A stretch of DNA of 23,557 nucleotides from assembly GCA_036510515.1 (NCBI GenBank), contig DATCDS010000020.1:1-23557 (forward strand), given 5' to 3'. Shown here in pieces: positions 1 to 6,766 of this stretch. This DNA is from JALYSX01 sp036510515 (lineage in GTDB: Bacteria; Vulcanimicrobiota; Vulcanimicrobiia; Vulcanimicrobiales; Vulcanimicrobiaceae). The first letter of the stretch is position 1, and each line of letters opens with the position of its first letter. The translations under genes and the position numbers were made by a program. Under the pieces are notes generated by a model. The model ran no database searches and was not told the origin of the DNA. It saw only the letters and a program-made list of their open reading frames with translations.

Positions 1-240
1 TACTGGGCGCGGCTCCGGAACCGCCTCGATTTCGGACTCAAGATCTTCGAGGCTATCCCAATCCACCTGTATCGCTGCGTGCAGAAAAATCCGGCCGCGA
101 AAAGCCGTAGGCCACGTTCTGTTCTCAACACGCTTTCCCGCATAGAGGATCGCCCAGGCCCAGGGCTGCCTTATAGAAATGGCGTGGGTCGGAATGCCTT
201 GCAAAGCAGTTGATCGAACAAGTGTTCGGTGGGATAACAT
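1..240 (-). CDS. ASCH-domain protein, partial (runs off left edge)
   Basis: Reading the minus strand from an ATG at 240 gives 80 codons open to the window edge. The run SIRQPWAWAILYAGKRVENR followed by TWPTAFRGRIFLHA is the typical N-terminal half of an ASCH domain: SI/LxQPWA, then a VENRTW-like segment, then RGxxxxHA. ASCH proteins have an RNA-binding (PUA-like) fold, and some members act on modified nucleosides; the role here is not known. The ATG leaves about 20 residues ahead of the domain, whereas the family usually starts 3-6 residues before the SIRQPW motif. A TTG at 204 is therefore another possible start. The gene diverges from the integrase-like gene across a palindrome at 253-279. 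The 3' part is missing from the window. Confidence 0.75.
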   Translation of the reverse strand, partial: MLSHRTLVRSTALQGIPTHAISIRQPWAWAILYAGKRVENRTWPTAFRGRIFLHAAIQVDWDSLEDLESEIEAVPEPRPV

Positions 241-252
241 AACTGTAATTAG

Positions 253-279
253 TATACATGTAAATTCAATACATGTATA
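253..279. promoter_or_regulatory. Palindromic operator-like site between two divergent genes
   Basis: TATACATGTA (253-262) and TACATGTATA (270-279) are perfect 10-bp inverted arms around a 7-nt AT-rich spacer. Each arm itself contains the palindrome TACATGTA. The site lies 13 bp upstream of the ASCH gene ATG and 14 bp upstream of the TTG proposed for the integrase-like gene, in the most AT-rich patch nearby. It is a plausible binding site for a dimeric repressor controlling both genes. The regulator is not identified. Confidence 0.5.
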
Positions 280-292
280 TACATTACGGACA

Positions 293-832
293 TTGGGAAA
301 GTACGCAGTAGATCCGCCTCTGGTGGCGGAGTGGCTTCGTCATTCGAAGCATCGAAGTAAGCAACAGTATGCATCCGAGCTTCGCAATTTCCTGAGGCAT
401 CGGGAGTCGACCGACTGCGCCTCGGTATCGCCGCCTGAACTGCGCGATTACGTTGCAGGGTTGCGCACGTCAAGGCGACCGCGGGCGATCGCAGCTCTGC
501 GCTCTTTTTTCGAATTCCTCGCGGAGAAAACGCCCTCGAGTCGTAATCCCACGACCCGCCTCTGGGAAAATGTTCAGGCAGCGGTAGAAGAGCGTCAGAT
601 CAGGCTAGATCTTCGCGACGCCGGCCTCGAAGATCCAAACGCGTTAAGGTGGCGCGACGTTGGCGTTATGGGACTACTGGGTGCCAACGACTATACTGAC
701 ATCAAGCGCTTCTTGCCGCGAGATGCGGCGATCATGAAAGCGCTTTTTTCGAGGCTGATAGCTAGTATCCAAGAAACGCCGCCAGCGGATCTAGAAGCGT
801 ATCTAGATAGTCATGTCGTCTCGCAAAAATAG
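293..832 (+). CDS. Orphan integrase-like SAM-domain protein
   Basis: A 179-residue protein if it starts at TTG 293. Residues about 10-85 (LVAEWLRHSKHRSKQQYASE, then LRNFL, LRDYVAGL and AIAALRSFFEFLAE) match the N-terminal SAM-like core-binding domain of tyrosine recombinases. The catalytic R..HxxR..Y domain is absent: the remaining ~95 residues have none of those motifs and match nothing I know. An ATG at 179 in the same frame would put the palindrome at 253-279 and an atypical leader inside the gene, so 293 (or GTG 323) is preferred. It could be a degenerate recombinase or a DNA-binding accessory protein. The AGTTsTTGGACC repeats begin just after its stop. Confidence 0.55.
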   Translation: MGKYAVDPPLVAEWLRHSKHRSKQQYASELRNFLRHRESTDCASVSPPELRDYVAGLRTSRRPRAIAALRSFFEFLAEKTPSSRNPTTRLWENVQAAVEERQIRLDLRDAGLEDPNALRWRDVGVMGLLGANDYTDIKRFLPRDAAIMKALFSRLIASIQETPPADLEAYLDSHVVSQK

Positions 833-833
833 G

Positions 834-984
834 ATTCAGCGAGTTGTTGGACCACCCGCCCGCCGCCGGCGTAGTTGTTGGACCAAAAACCACTTATTGG
901 ACCTGAACCCCCGCAACCTGTACAGGTCCAAGAACTCTTTAGTTCTTGGACCTGTTTCAATTCAGCGCGGTAGTTCTTGGACCA
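834..984. repeat. Cluster of AGTTsTTGGACC repeats
   Basis: Direct copies of AGTT[G/C]TTGGACC start at 842, 873, 941 and 972. A weaker copy (ACTTATTGGACC) lies at 892, and an inverted copy at 923-936. The first and last pairs are both spaced exactly 31 bp. The copies at 842 and 972 also share an upstream ATTCAGCG (834 and 959). The cluster has no good coding frame and sits directly after the orphan integrase-like gene. It could be recombinase or regulator binding sites, an iteron-like array, or the overlapping remains of insertion-sequence ends. Confidence 0.65.
923..954. repeat. Perfect 14-bp inverted repeat with 4-nt loop
   Basis: CAGGTCCAAGAACT (923-936) and AGTTCTTGGACCTG (941-954) pair perfectly around the loop CTTT. 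The arms are two repeat units of the surrounding cluster in opposite orientation. No T-run follows on either strand, so an intrinsic terminator is not convincing. A cruciform or a protein-binding dyad is more likely. Confidence 0.6.
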
Positions 985-1071
985 CTTTGAGGGCCTAGGC
1001 TCAGCAAATCCCGGACCAGAACCTAGCACGAAGACCGCGATGGCAGCCAAATCCAAGCAATCGCGGGAAAG

Positions 1072-1571
1072 CTAGAAGGGGTGAAGGCAAAAGTCGGCTC
1101 GCGTCTTACCAGCCGTTGGCCGCGTAAACAGCAAGCTGATCGCAAGCGCCGATCGTAACGCTACGCTCACTTGACCTCGACGTCGCAGCCTTCGCGGACC
1201 ACGACATGCTCGTCGATCGGAACCTCGCGTATCACTGCCCTGTTGCATCCCTTGATCGAGGAAATCCTTACGGTCGCCGGCAGGTTGGGCAGCGTAAACG
1301 ACTTTTGATCGAACTTCCCAACCGTACCCTCCGCAATTGCCCTCCCGCTGTTCCCTTGGGTGAGTTACTCTCGACCTCCGCCGCGGCGAACTCGCGTCAT
1401 TTTCGGCGACGATTCGCCACTTCGGCATCGCTGAGTCTAGATCTGCGAGGACATCCCGCAGTAAATCGAACGTCGAAGGCCCCCGGCCGCATCGGCGGCC
1501 TCGAAGATCGTGCGGAATCGATTTGGGTTCAGCAGTTCGTCTCGAACACGCGAGTTGAACGATTCGATGAA
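1072..1571 (-). pseudogene. Decayed coding debris including an IS3-type transposase fragment
   Basis: On the minus strand, 1571-1485 encodes FIESFNSRVRDELLN followed by PNRFRTIFEAADAA. This closely resembles the C-terminal part of the rve domain of IS3/IS481-type transposases (YIESFNGRLRDECLN...F..L.EA). No intact transposase frame surrounds it. Further along the same strand, coding-like stretches appear in shifting frames: FDLLRDVLADLDSAMPKWRI near 1460-1400, then a segment ending IREVPIDEHVVVREGCDVEV whose TGA stop is at 1169-1167. That last segment has GC-rich third positions but no ATG, GTG or TTG in frame before an upstream stop. I read the area as broken remnants of at least two genes; the non-transposase part is unrecognised. 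I see no intact gene between 833 and 1663. Confidence 0.5.
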
Positions 1572-1663
1572 CGATAAGCGGCATAACGCACAATTTGGGC
1601 TTCGCGCCCAGGCTATCAGCCTGATGGGAAGTCCACATATACGAACGGAGAAGGATTCGCGAA

Positions 1664-2833
1664 GTGCGAGAAACGTATGCTTGTGGCGTGGACGAGGGAG
1701 CCAAGACGGTGCCGCCGCCGCAGATCCCGCTCGCATTCGTCGGCACGGCATTGCTGATGTTGGGCGCAACGTTGCTTTGGATACTGCTGGGCAACCCCGC
1801 CCCGCTGGCCCTCTTGCATGCTTTGATCGTCGGCGTCTTCCTGATGGTGGCGATGGGGCTAATCTACCAATTCGTTCCGGTCGTCGCGATGGCGCCGTTG
1901 CGCTGGCCGCGGGCCGCATTCGTCCATCTCGCCCTAGCCGTAGTGGGCACCGCGTGTATCGTCGGCGGATTCCAAATGGTGAATTTTACGCTCGTGCGGT
2001 TAGGCGGATCGTTCCTGGCGGCCGGGGTGTTGCTGCAAGCGATCGTCCTCGGAGTTACGGTGCGCGGTCGCAAGCCGCCCGCCCCGGCGCTCGGCGCGGT
2101 GCTGTCGCTGCTGTGGCTTCTCCTTACGATCGGAATCGGCGTCTGGTTAGCGGATCGTTTCGCGCGCGGGTATGGCGTGGGCGACGTCGCGCGATATCAC
2201 GCGCTGGTCGGGCTTGCCGGCTTCTTCGGAACGCTCGTCACGGCCGTGACCTTTCGATTGATGCGGATGTTCGAGCGTGTGAACGTCGAGCCCCGCATAT
2301 CCGTGCTCGCGATCGCCGTAACCATCGCGACGCTCGTTGCCCTCGCAAGTGGAGCGCTCGGTGGGTACGCCTTGCTGGCGCTAGCGATCGCCGTCGGCGC
2401 CGGCGTGTTTGCGGTCGCCCGCGCCCGTAATCCCGCCTACCAACGCGAAACGTTCGCGTACGGCGTGACGAGCGCCGCCGGAGCGCTGGCAGCTTCCGCG
2501 GCCTATACCGCGGGGGCTTTCGAAATGGCCGCCGCCTTCGCGGTGTGGTACTACATCGGAACGGCCGTGGTGGGATATCTGCAACGGATCGTCCCGTTCG
2601 TTTGGTGGATTCGGCGTTCGCATCGCGAAGGCGTAAAGAATATTCCGACTCTTTCAGAGATGAACGATAGCCGTTTGGGTTACGTCATCCTCGGACTGTG
2701 GGTCGCCGCCGGAATGCTGTGGTTAGCCCAACCAGAGAAGCGCTTTGCTGCGGCAGTCGCGTTGGCGGCCTGGGCGGTGCTGATCGTGCAGTTGCAGCGC
2801 CCGTTTACGGCGCACAAGGCGCTCCGCGATTGA
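1664..2833 (+). CDS. Heme-copper-oxidase-like / NnrS-like multi-pass membrane protein
   Basis: A 389-residue integral membrane protein with about 10-12 hydrophobic helices. The GTG start has GGAGAAGG at 1647-1654, 9 nt upstream. Three features recall the family of small proteins related to heme-copper subunit I or NnrS: HALIVGVFLMVAMGLIYQF (residues 52-70), YHALVGLAGFFGTLVTAVTF (178-197), and YYIGTAVVGYLQRIVPFVWW (296-315). Those proteins use HAH/HA-type helices and an RIVPF helix. H52, H88 and H179 are candidate heme or metal ligands. NnrS-type proteins are linked to nitric oxide tolerance, and the gene converges on an operon for a heme-copper enzyme that may reduce NO. The function is inferred from fold resemblance only. 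The downstream gap is short, with no clear terminator. Confidence 0.6.
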   Translation: MRETYACGVDEGAKTVPPPQIPLAFVGTALLMLGATLLWILLGNPAPLALLHALIVGVFLMVAMGLIYQFVPVVAMAPLRWPRAAFVHLALAVVGTACIVGGFQMVNFTLVRLGGSFLAAGVLLQAIVLGVTVRGRKPPAPALGAVLSLLWLLLTIGIGVWLADRFARGYGVGDVARYHALVGLAGFFGTLVTAVTFRLMRMFERVNVEPRISVLAIAVTIATLVALASGALGGYALLALAIAVGAGVFAVARARNPAYQRETFAYGVTSAAGALAASAAYTAGAFEMAAAFAVWYYIGTAVVGYLQRIVPFVWWIRRSHREGVKNIPTLSEMNDSRLGYVILGLWVAAGMLWLAQPEKRFAAAVALAAWAVLIVQLQRPFTAHKALRD

Positions 2834-2850
2834 GGGGAGTCCGTGCTGAC

Positions 2851-2928
2851 CTACGTACGCTCGTCTTGGGGCAACAAGGCCGGCGCGATAACCGAAGCCG
2901 ACGCGAGCGCCGTCAGCCAATAGACCAT
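2851..2928 (-). CDS. Possible 25-residue membrane peptide, coupled to cytochrome c gene
   Basis: The ATG at 2928 shares its A with the TGA stop of the cytochrome c gene (TGATG), a classic translational-coupling arrangement. The peptide begins MVYWLTALASASVIAPALL and ends in a charged QDERT, so it has one hydrophobic span of about 17 residues. Third codon positions are mostly G or C, as in the flanking genes. Tiny single-helix subunits are known in ba3-type oxidases (subunit IIa), which makes an accessory subunit attractive, but I see no direct sequence match. There is no separate Shine-Dalgarno site. It may be fortuitous. Confidence 0.35.
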   Translation of the reverse strand: MVYWLTALASASVIAPALLPQDERT

Positions 2929-3653
2929 CAGCGCAGCGTTTCGATATAGCCCGCGACGTCCGTAACGTCTTGGGACGAAAGCGTTCCGGGATAGAGTTTT
3001 GGCATCGGAGGACTGGGATTCTCGATCCATTGCTCCGCCTGCGCGAGCGACTTGCGGGAGCGTTCGTTCTGGAGTTTCGGCCCTTCGCCGCCGGCGCCGG
3101 TCGCGCCGTGACACACGGCGCAATTCTGCGCGAAGAGCGCCGATCCGTGCGCGAGGTTGGGCGCTCGTAAGGCACCGGTCGCGGGCTGCGCGGATGGTGT
3201 TTGCGTTGCGACGGTTGGAGCCACACCATAGCCGCCGATCGCGAGCAGGGCCATTGCCGTGATGCCGATTCCGGAGGCCCAGCCGATACCCGCGGCGTAG
3301 CGCTGGCCGCCGTAACCCGTGAGCAAACCTAGCACAACCAGACCGAGGTGTTCGACGACGTGCCCGTAAGGGTGCGTCTCGAGGTACGAATATGCCGAAG
3401 GCCACATCAAGAGCATTGCGAACACCGGCGACAGTATCGCAACGACCAGCCAAACCGTGCCATTGCGTCGCTCGCGCGGCATCCTCCCCGCCAGGAGGAT
3501 GCCGGAAAGCGCTCCGCCGGCGATCATCATAGCATGCAACAGATGGTGCAGCGGAATGGGAAGTTCGGCCACGCTCGGGCGAACCAGCGGCGCGAGCGCG
3601 AACGCGACGGTTGCGAGCAGGACGAGCGTTGCGGCGATCTTCCCCTTAGTCAT
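2928..3653 (-). CDS. Membrane-anchored cytochrome c, likely electron donor subunit
   Basis: A 241-residue protein. The N-terminal part has about four to five membrane helices (near residues 6-24, 36-56, 66-86, 98-112 and 124-142). It is joined by a Pro/Ala/Thr-rich linker to a C-terminal class I cytochrome c domain. The heme site is CAVCH (C178, C181, H182), and M217 in SPPMPKLYPG is the likely sixth ligand. The domain should lie on the outer face of the membrane and pass electrons to the CuA centre of subunit II. The ATG at 3653 overlaps the subunit I stop by 8 nt, so the genes are probably co-translated. The extra membrane portion is unusual: most fused cytochrome c donors have a single anchor. 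Confidence 0.85.
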   Translation of the reverse strand: MTKGKIAATLVLLATVAFALAPLVRPSVAELPIPLHHLLHAMMIAGGALSGILLAGRMPRERRNGTVWLVVAILSPVFAMLLMWPSAYSYLETHPYGHVVEHLGLVVLGLLTGYGGQRYAAGIGWASGIGITAMALLAIGGYGVAPTVATQTPSAQPATGALRAPNLAHGSALFAQNCAVCHGATGAGGEGPKLQNERSRKSLAQAEQWIENPSPPMPKLYPGTLSSQDVTDVAGYIETLR

Positions 3654-5115
3654 GCGCTACCTCCATCGCGCCCAGACGCGCGAGACGTATCCCCTCGATG
3701 ACACAGATCGCGAAACCGATCAGGAAAACGATCGCGCCGGTCGTCGCAAACCCCGCCCAGAAGGGTCCAGGAACGGGTTCGACCGCATATCGGCGCGGCA
3801 CGCCGGACGCGCCGGCGACGTAAAACGCCAGTAGGAAGAGACTGCCCCCGCCGAACATGCCGATGGCTACGAGCCAGCGCGTCGCTAGCCCGGATAGTGC
3901 GCCGGATCGCTGCTCGAGATTCACAAACACCCATCCAAGGACGAACAGCAGCACGCCTTCGAGCAAATAGGTATGAAAATGCCCGGGCACCCAGAGCGTA
4001 TTGTGCAGATCGACGTTGGCCGGAATCGTGGCATCGAGCACGGCACCGATGCCGCCGACAACCCAGCCGATCATGCCCGCGTAGAGAAACATCGAGCCGA
4101 GCGACCAGCGCATCCCCGAACGGTGAACGAGCATGACGCCGCCGTATACGGTTACCACGACGACCGGAATCGCCGCGAGATACGATGCGATCTCTCCGAC
4201 GAACTGCATCCACTGCATCTGTGCGAAATCCATGTAGAGATGATGGAAGTAGGCGATGATAACGAAGACCAACGTCGCCCACCACGCGATCGCCAACTGC
4301 GGCGAGGTGTGATACTCGCGCTTGGTGCAGAGAGGCAACCCAACGTAGACCGCAGCTACCGCCATATACATCGTGAGATTGGCAATAGAGTGGCCGAAAA
4401 GGTACGTGAGATTTTTTGCCCAGAGCGGATCGATGGCGACCGTCGGATCGATCCAGTGCACGATCAGCGCCGTACCGATTGCCAGGCCAACCGTTCCGGT
4501 AACGAATCCATCGAAGGCCGTGATCGCCGCAGCGAACATAGCCGGCGGCGGCGGCTTGCCGCCGCGCTCCGTAAACGCTCGATTGCGGAAGACGTAGTCG
4601 ATCGCGAGCATCCCGCGTATGCCGCCGTATTTTGCGAGCAGCGCGCCCAGCACTTGAGCGCACCACAGCATGAACCCGATCATCACCAGCGCGTTGCCGA
4701 TAAGCCACGCACCCGTCGCCCAACTCGGCCAGTACGTCCCAACGAACGGCAGCGGATAGAGCATCGTCCAGAGCGATCCATACCTTCCGGGGATGACGCT
4801 GACGATCACGCAAAGCACGCCGGCTATGAAAAAGCCATGGGCGAGAAAGGCGATCCGTTCGTCGAGATCCATTTCTCGGCGGACGAGATACCAAAGAATT
4901 CCCAGTCCGGCCACCGCCATCGCGACGATCATGCCTACGCCGTGGAGGCTCAACAGCGAGTAGAACGTCCCCGGGTCGACCGGAATCCAACCGGCCTGGG
5001 CAGCCCGTAGCCCGATCCCGGTCAGCAGCATCAGAAAGAAAATCGCCAGCCCGGTGGCGAGGTAGGTCCACATGACGCGTACGCCGGCGCCAGTTTTCAC
5101 GTTGTCGCGGCTCAT
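3646..5115 (-). CDS. Heme-copper oxidase subunit I, divergent; possible NO reductase
   Basis: A 489-residue protein with about 12-13 membrane helices. H58 is a low-spin heme ligand; H242, H291 and H292 are the CuB ligands; H379 and H381 (VPGHFHTYLLEG) ligate the high-spin and low-spin hemes; H371 lies in the LHNTLWVPG segment typical of B-type (ba3-like) enzymes. The helix VI motif reads GHSIANLTMY, so Asn246 occupies the H+4 position where O2 reductases of the A and B families carry the cross-linked Tyr (GHPxVY). Loss of that Tyr is known in NO reductases derived from oxygen reductases. The enzyme may therefore reduce NO rather than O2, or be an unusual oxidase. The ATG at 5115 overlaps the subunit II stop (ATGA), which rules out the longer upstream reading. 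There is no subunit III gene nearby. Confidence 0.88.
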   Translation of the reverse strand: MSRDNVKTGAGVRVMWTYLATGLAIFFLMLLTGIGLRAAQAGWIPVDPGTFYSLLSLHGVGMIVAMAVAGLGILWYLVRREMDLDERIAFLAHGFFIAGVLCVIVSVIPGRYGSLWTMLYPLPFVGTYWPSWATGAWLIGNALVMIGFMLWCAQVLGALLAKYGGIRGMLAIDYVFRNRAFTERGGKPPPPAMFAAAITAFDGFVTGTVGLAIGTALIVHWIDPTVAIDPLWAKNLTYLFGHSIANLTMYMAVAAVYVGLPLCTKREYHTSPQLAIAWWATLVFVIIAYFHHLYMDFAQMQWMQFVGEIASYLAAIPVVVVTVYGGVMLVHRSGMRWSLGSMFLYAGMIGWVVGGIGAVLDATIPANVDLHNTLWVPGHFHTYLLEGVLLFVLGWVFVNLEQRSGALSGLATRWLVAIGMFGGGSLFLLAFYVAGASGVPRRYAVEPVPGPFWAGFATTGAIVFLIGFAICVIEGIRLARLGAMEVAHD

Positions 5116-5630
5116 CGAACGTCGAACCCCGCTTGCATGGCGGCGTGCGCTATCCCGCAAAACTCTAGGCATCGGATCACGTAATGTCCCTTCACTGCGA
5201 ACGTCACCGGCAAGTGATTGATATATCCAGGCATGGCCTGCACTTGGCTGACGATCGCACCGTTGGGTCCATAAATACCGAAACCGTGATTGACATCGAC
5301 GGAAGTCACATCGAAGACGACCGGCTGATCGAACGGGACGACCGCCGGAACCGCAAAGCTATATTGCCGGGCGACGACCTTGAAATGCCTGGCATTCGCC
5401 GAAGCGCTCGCTCTTGGGTATGGGAAAAACGGTATCGTGGTCATAAAAGTGGCGACCGCGACGACGAGGACGAGCCAGAACCAATAGCGCCGTAAGGCGT
5501 ATCCGCGCGATGTAACGACGTTCTGCGGCAACGGTTCGCGCGATCGATAGTTGGCCAGCAGGAGCATGACAACAACTGCCAGGGTTGCCACCGCGATAAA
5601 AATTCGCAAGATGAGGTCGGCATTCCCCAT
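5112..5630 (-). CDS. Cytochrome oxidase subunit II, CuA type
   Basis: A 172-residue protein. Two N-terminal helices (about residues 6-26 and 48-66) anchor a periplasmic cupredoxin domain. The binuclear CuA site is complete: H115 (VNHGFGIYG), then C154, E156, C158, H162 and M165 in CLEFCGIAHAAM. It accepts electrons from cytochrome c and passes them to the hemes of subunit I. The ATG at 5630 is chosen because GGAGG lies 9 nt upstream; a longer frame extends upstream without support. It is the first intact gene of the operon, and its stop overlaps the subunit I start. The two-helix anchor separates it from single-helix ba3 subunit II proteins. Confidence 0.88.
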   Translation of the reverse strand: MGNADLILRIFIAVATLAVVVMLLLANYRSREPLPQNVVTSRGYALRRYWFWLVLVVAVATFMTTIPFFPYPRASASANARHFKVVARQYSFAVPAVVPFDQPVVFDVTSVDVNHGFGIYGPNGAIVSQVQAMPGYINHLPVTFAVKGHYVIRCLEFCGIAHAAMQAGFDVR

Positions 5631-5784
5631 AACGTAAGCCCTCCGCTGCCGCAGGGTACCCGGCGAACCGAATATCTCCTTTGATGCGCGCCGCACCGGC
5701 CCGGCGAGCAACTTCCACTTGGGTCAACTTGAGGGCGACCCGCCGCGCACGAATATCGCCAAAAATAGGCGAAATAGTGCCTTT

Positions 5785-6254
5785 TCATGATCCGAATATT
5801 TTTCGGCCGACAAAGTCCGCGACTATCCACGCCGTCGCGGCGATCGCGAGCGTCTCCGCACTTTCGGACCAGTTCGAAAAGCTACGTGGATCGGCAACGA
5901 GCGCCGGCAGCCATACCAGCAGTCCGAAACCCACGATCATCGCCGTGGTCAATGCAGACGCAAGCCAGGCCAAGAAGCCCGTGAGTAGAGCGATGGCGGC
6001 AAGAGCAAGCGCGGCGGTCGTTGCGATCGCCCAGAACATTTGCCCGGGCGGAATCCATTTCGGAACAAGACTTGCCGTCGCGGAGAGATAGAATAGCTGT
6101 TCTAGTGCGAACGAGACAACACAAATGCCGAACGCGTAAGATGAAGTAGATTGTACCCAGCGCGACAGCTCCGGCTCGGGCCGTTCTCGGCCACAGAAAT
6201 ACCAAAACCAATCGCCGCCAAGCCATAGACGTAACGTCCTAGAGAATGTTCCAT
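5785..6254 (-). pseudogene. DoxX-like membrane protein gene, frameshifted
   Basis: The ATG at 6254 has a good AAGGTG 5 nt upstream and opens with MEHSLGRYVYGLAAIGFGI, a plausible first membrane helix. That frame then degenerates and stops. The rest of a DoxX-like protein continues in another frame to a TGA at 5787-5785: SYAFGICVVSFALEQLFYLS, then SLVPKWIPPGQMFW, then LLVWLPALVADP, and a final helix. The LVPxWxPPGxxFWA and LPAL..DP motifs are characteristic of the DoxX superfamily. A third frame contains WPRTARAGAVALGTIYFI between them, which may be another displaced fragment. At least one frameshift or internal deletion is therefore implied, unless the 3' frame starts elsewhere. It lies 155 nt upstream of the subunit II start. 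Confidence 0.6.
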
Positions 6255-6310
6255 CTCGGCACCTTAGCCGAGAAACTTCGACGGTGACTTGGCGAATAGT
6301 GCGATCGCTT

Positions 6311-6685
6311 TTAGAACCAGAGGTTATATCTGCTGCCGTTGGGATAGAGGCCGGCGGTGATGTTGTACTGATTGAGGCCCTTGCGCTCGTCGTAGGTGTC
6401 GACGAGGTTATTGCCGGTGCAATTCGGACCCGACTTGACCTCTGCACGCACCTTGATTTCGCGCTTTGGTTTGGCCAAGCCCACATGCTGCCAGACGCCG
6501 GGCCGCAGGCAGAACGCCATTCCCGTTATTTCCCACGACTCAAAAAGGTTATTGGCCGTGTAGATGGTGATCCACGCGCTCTTGTCGGTGTGGTTCTTGA
6601 TCATCACTTCCTGGAGATCGGCGCGCGCCGCCAGCGGAAATGCGATCGACGCCACAAGAAGGGCGCTCACGAGATACTTCAGCAC
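6311..6685 (-). CDS. Small secreted protein of unknown function
   Basis: A 124-residue protein. The GTG at 6685 is preferred because AAAGGGA lies 6 nt upstream, and it places a clean signal peptide at the N-terminus (LKYLVSALLVASIAFPLA, then ARA before the likely cut). An in-frame GTG at 6718 would add 11 residues. The mature part is about 100 residues and looks beta-rich. It has two cysteines (AFCLRPG and GPNCTG) that could form a disulfide in the periplasm, and many Asn and Tyr residues. I do not recognise the family. It is transcribed divergently from the VOC gene across 81 bp. Confidence 0.65.
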   Translation of the reverse strand: MLKYLVSALLVASIAFPLAARADLQEVMIKNHTDKSAWITIYTANNLFESWEITGMAFCLRPGVWQHVGLAKPKREIKVRAEVKSGPNCTGNNLVDTYDERKGLNQYNITAGLYPNGSRYNLWF

Positions 6686-6766
6686 GGATAGTCCCTTTCG
6701 GCCGGACGGCCAGTCCACTACCTAACGCAAGAGGGCGCCAGTTCGTTCCAAGGGTATAAGGGTGCC

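Noticed and set aside
923..954. 14-bp hairpin as an intrinsic terminator for the integrase-like gene
   Set aside because: It lies about 90 nt past the stop, lacks a T-run, and its arms are simply two opposed units of the repeat cluster.
842..984. Repeat cluster read as a CRISPR array
   Set aside because: Units are only 12-13 bp, spacing is irregular apart from two 31-bp pairs, one copy is inverted, and no cas gene is present.
842..985. Repeat cluster read as integron attC sites, since GTTGGAC fits a GTTRRRY box
   Set aside because: No matching RYYYAAC partner box or cassette genes are present, the units are direct repeats, and the adjacent gene lacks an integrase catalytic domain.
2842..2922. 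Plus-strand 26-codon frame with a GTG start after the HCO-like gene
   Set aside because: The Shine-Dalgarno-like GAGGGGAG is too close to the GTG, the peptide is not membrane-like or recognisable, and the opposite strand has the better coupled frame.
3973..5010. Plus-strand 345-codon frame antisense to subunit I
   Set aside because: Arg/His/Asp-rich composition typical of an antisense shadow, while subunit I on the other strand has all its motifs.
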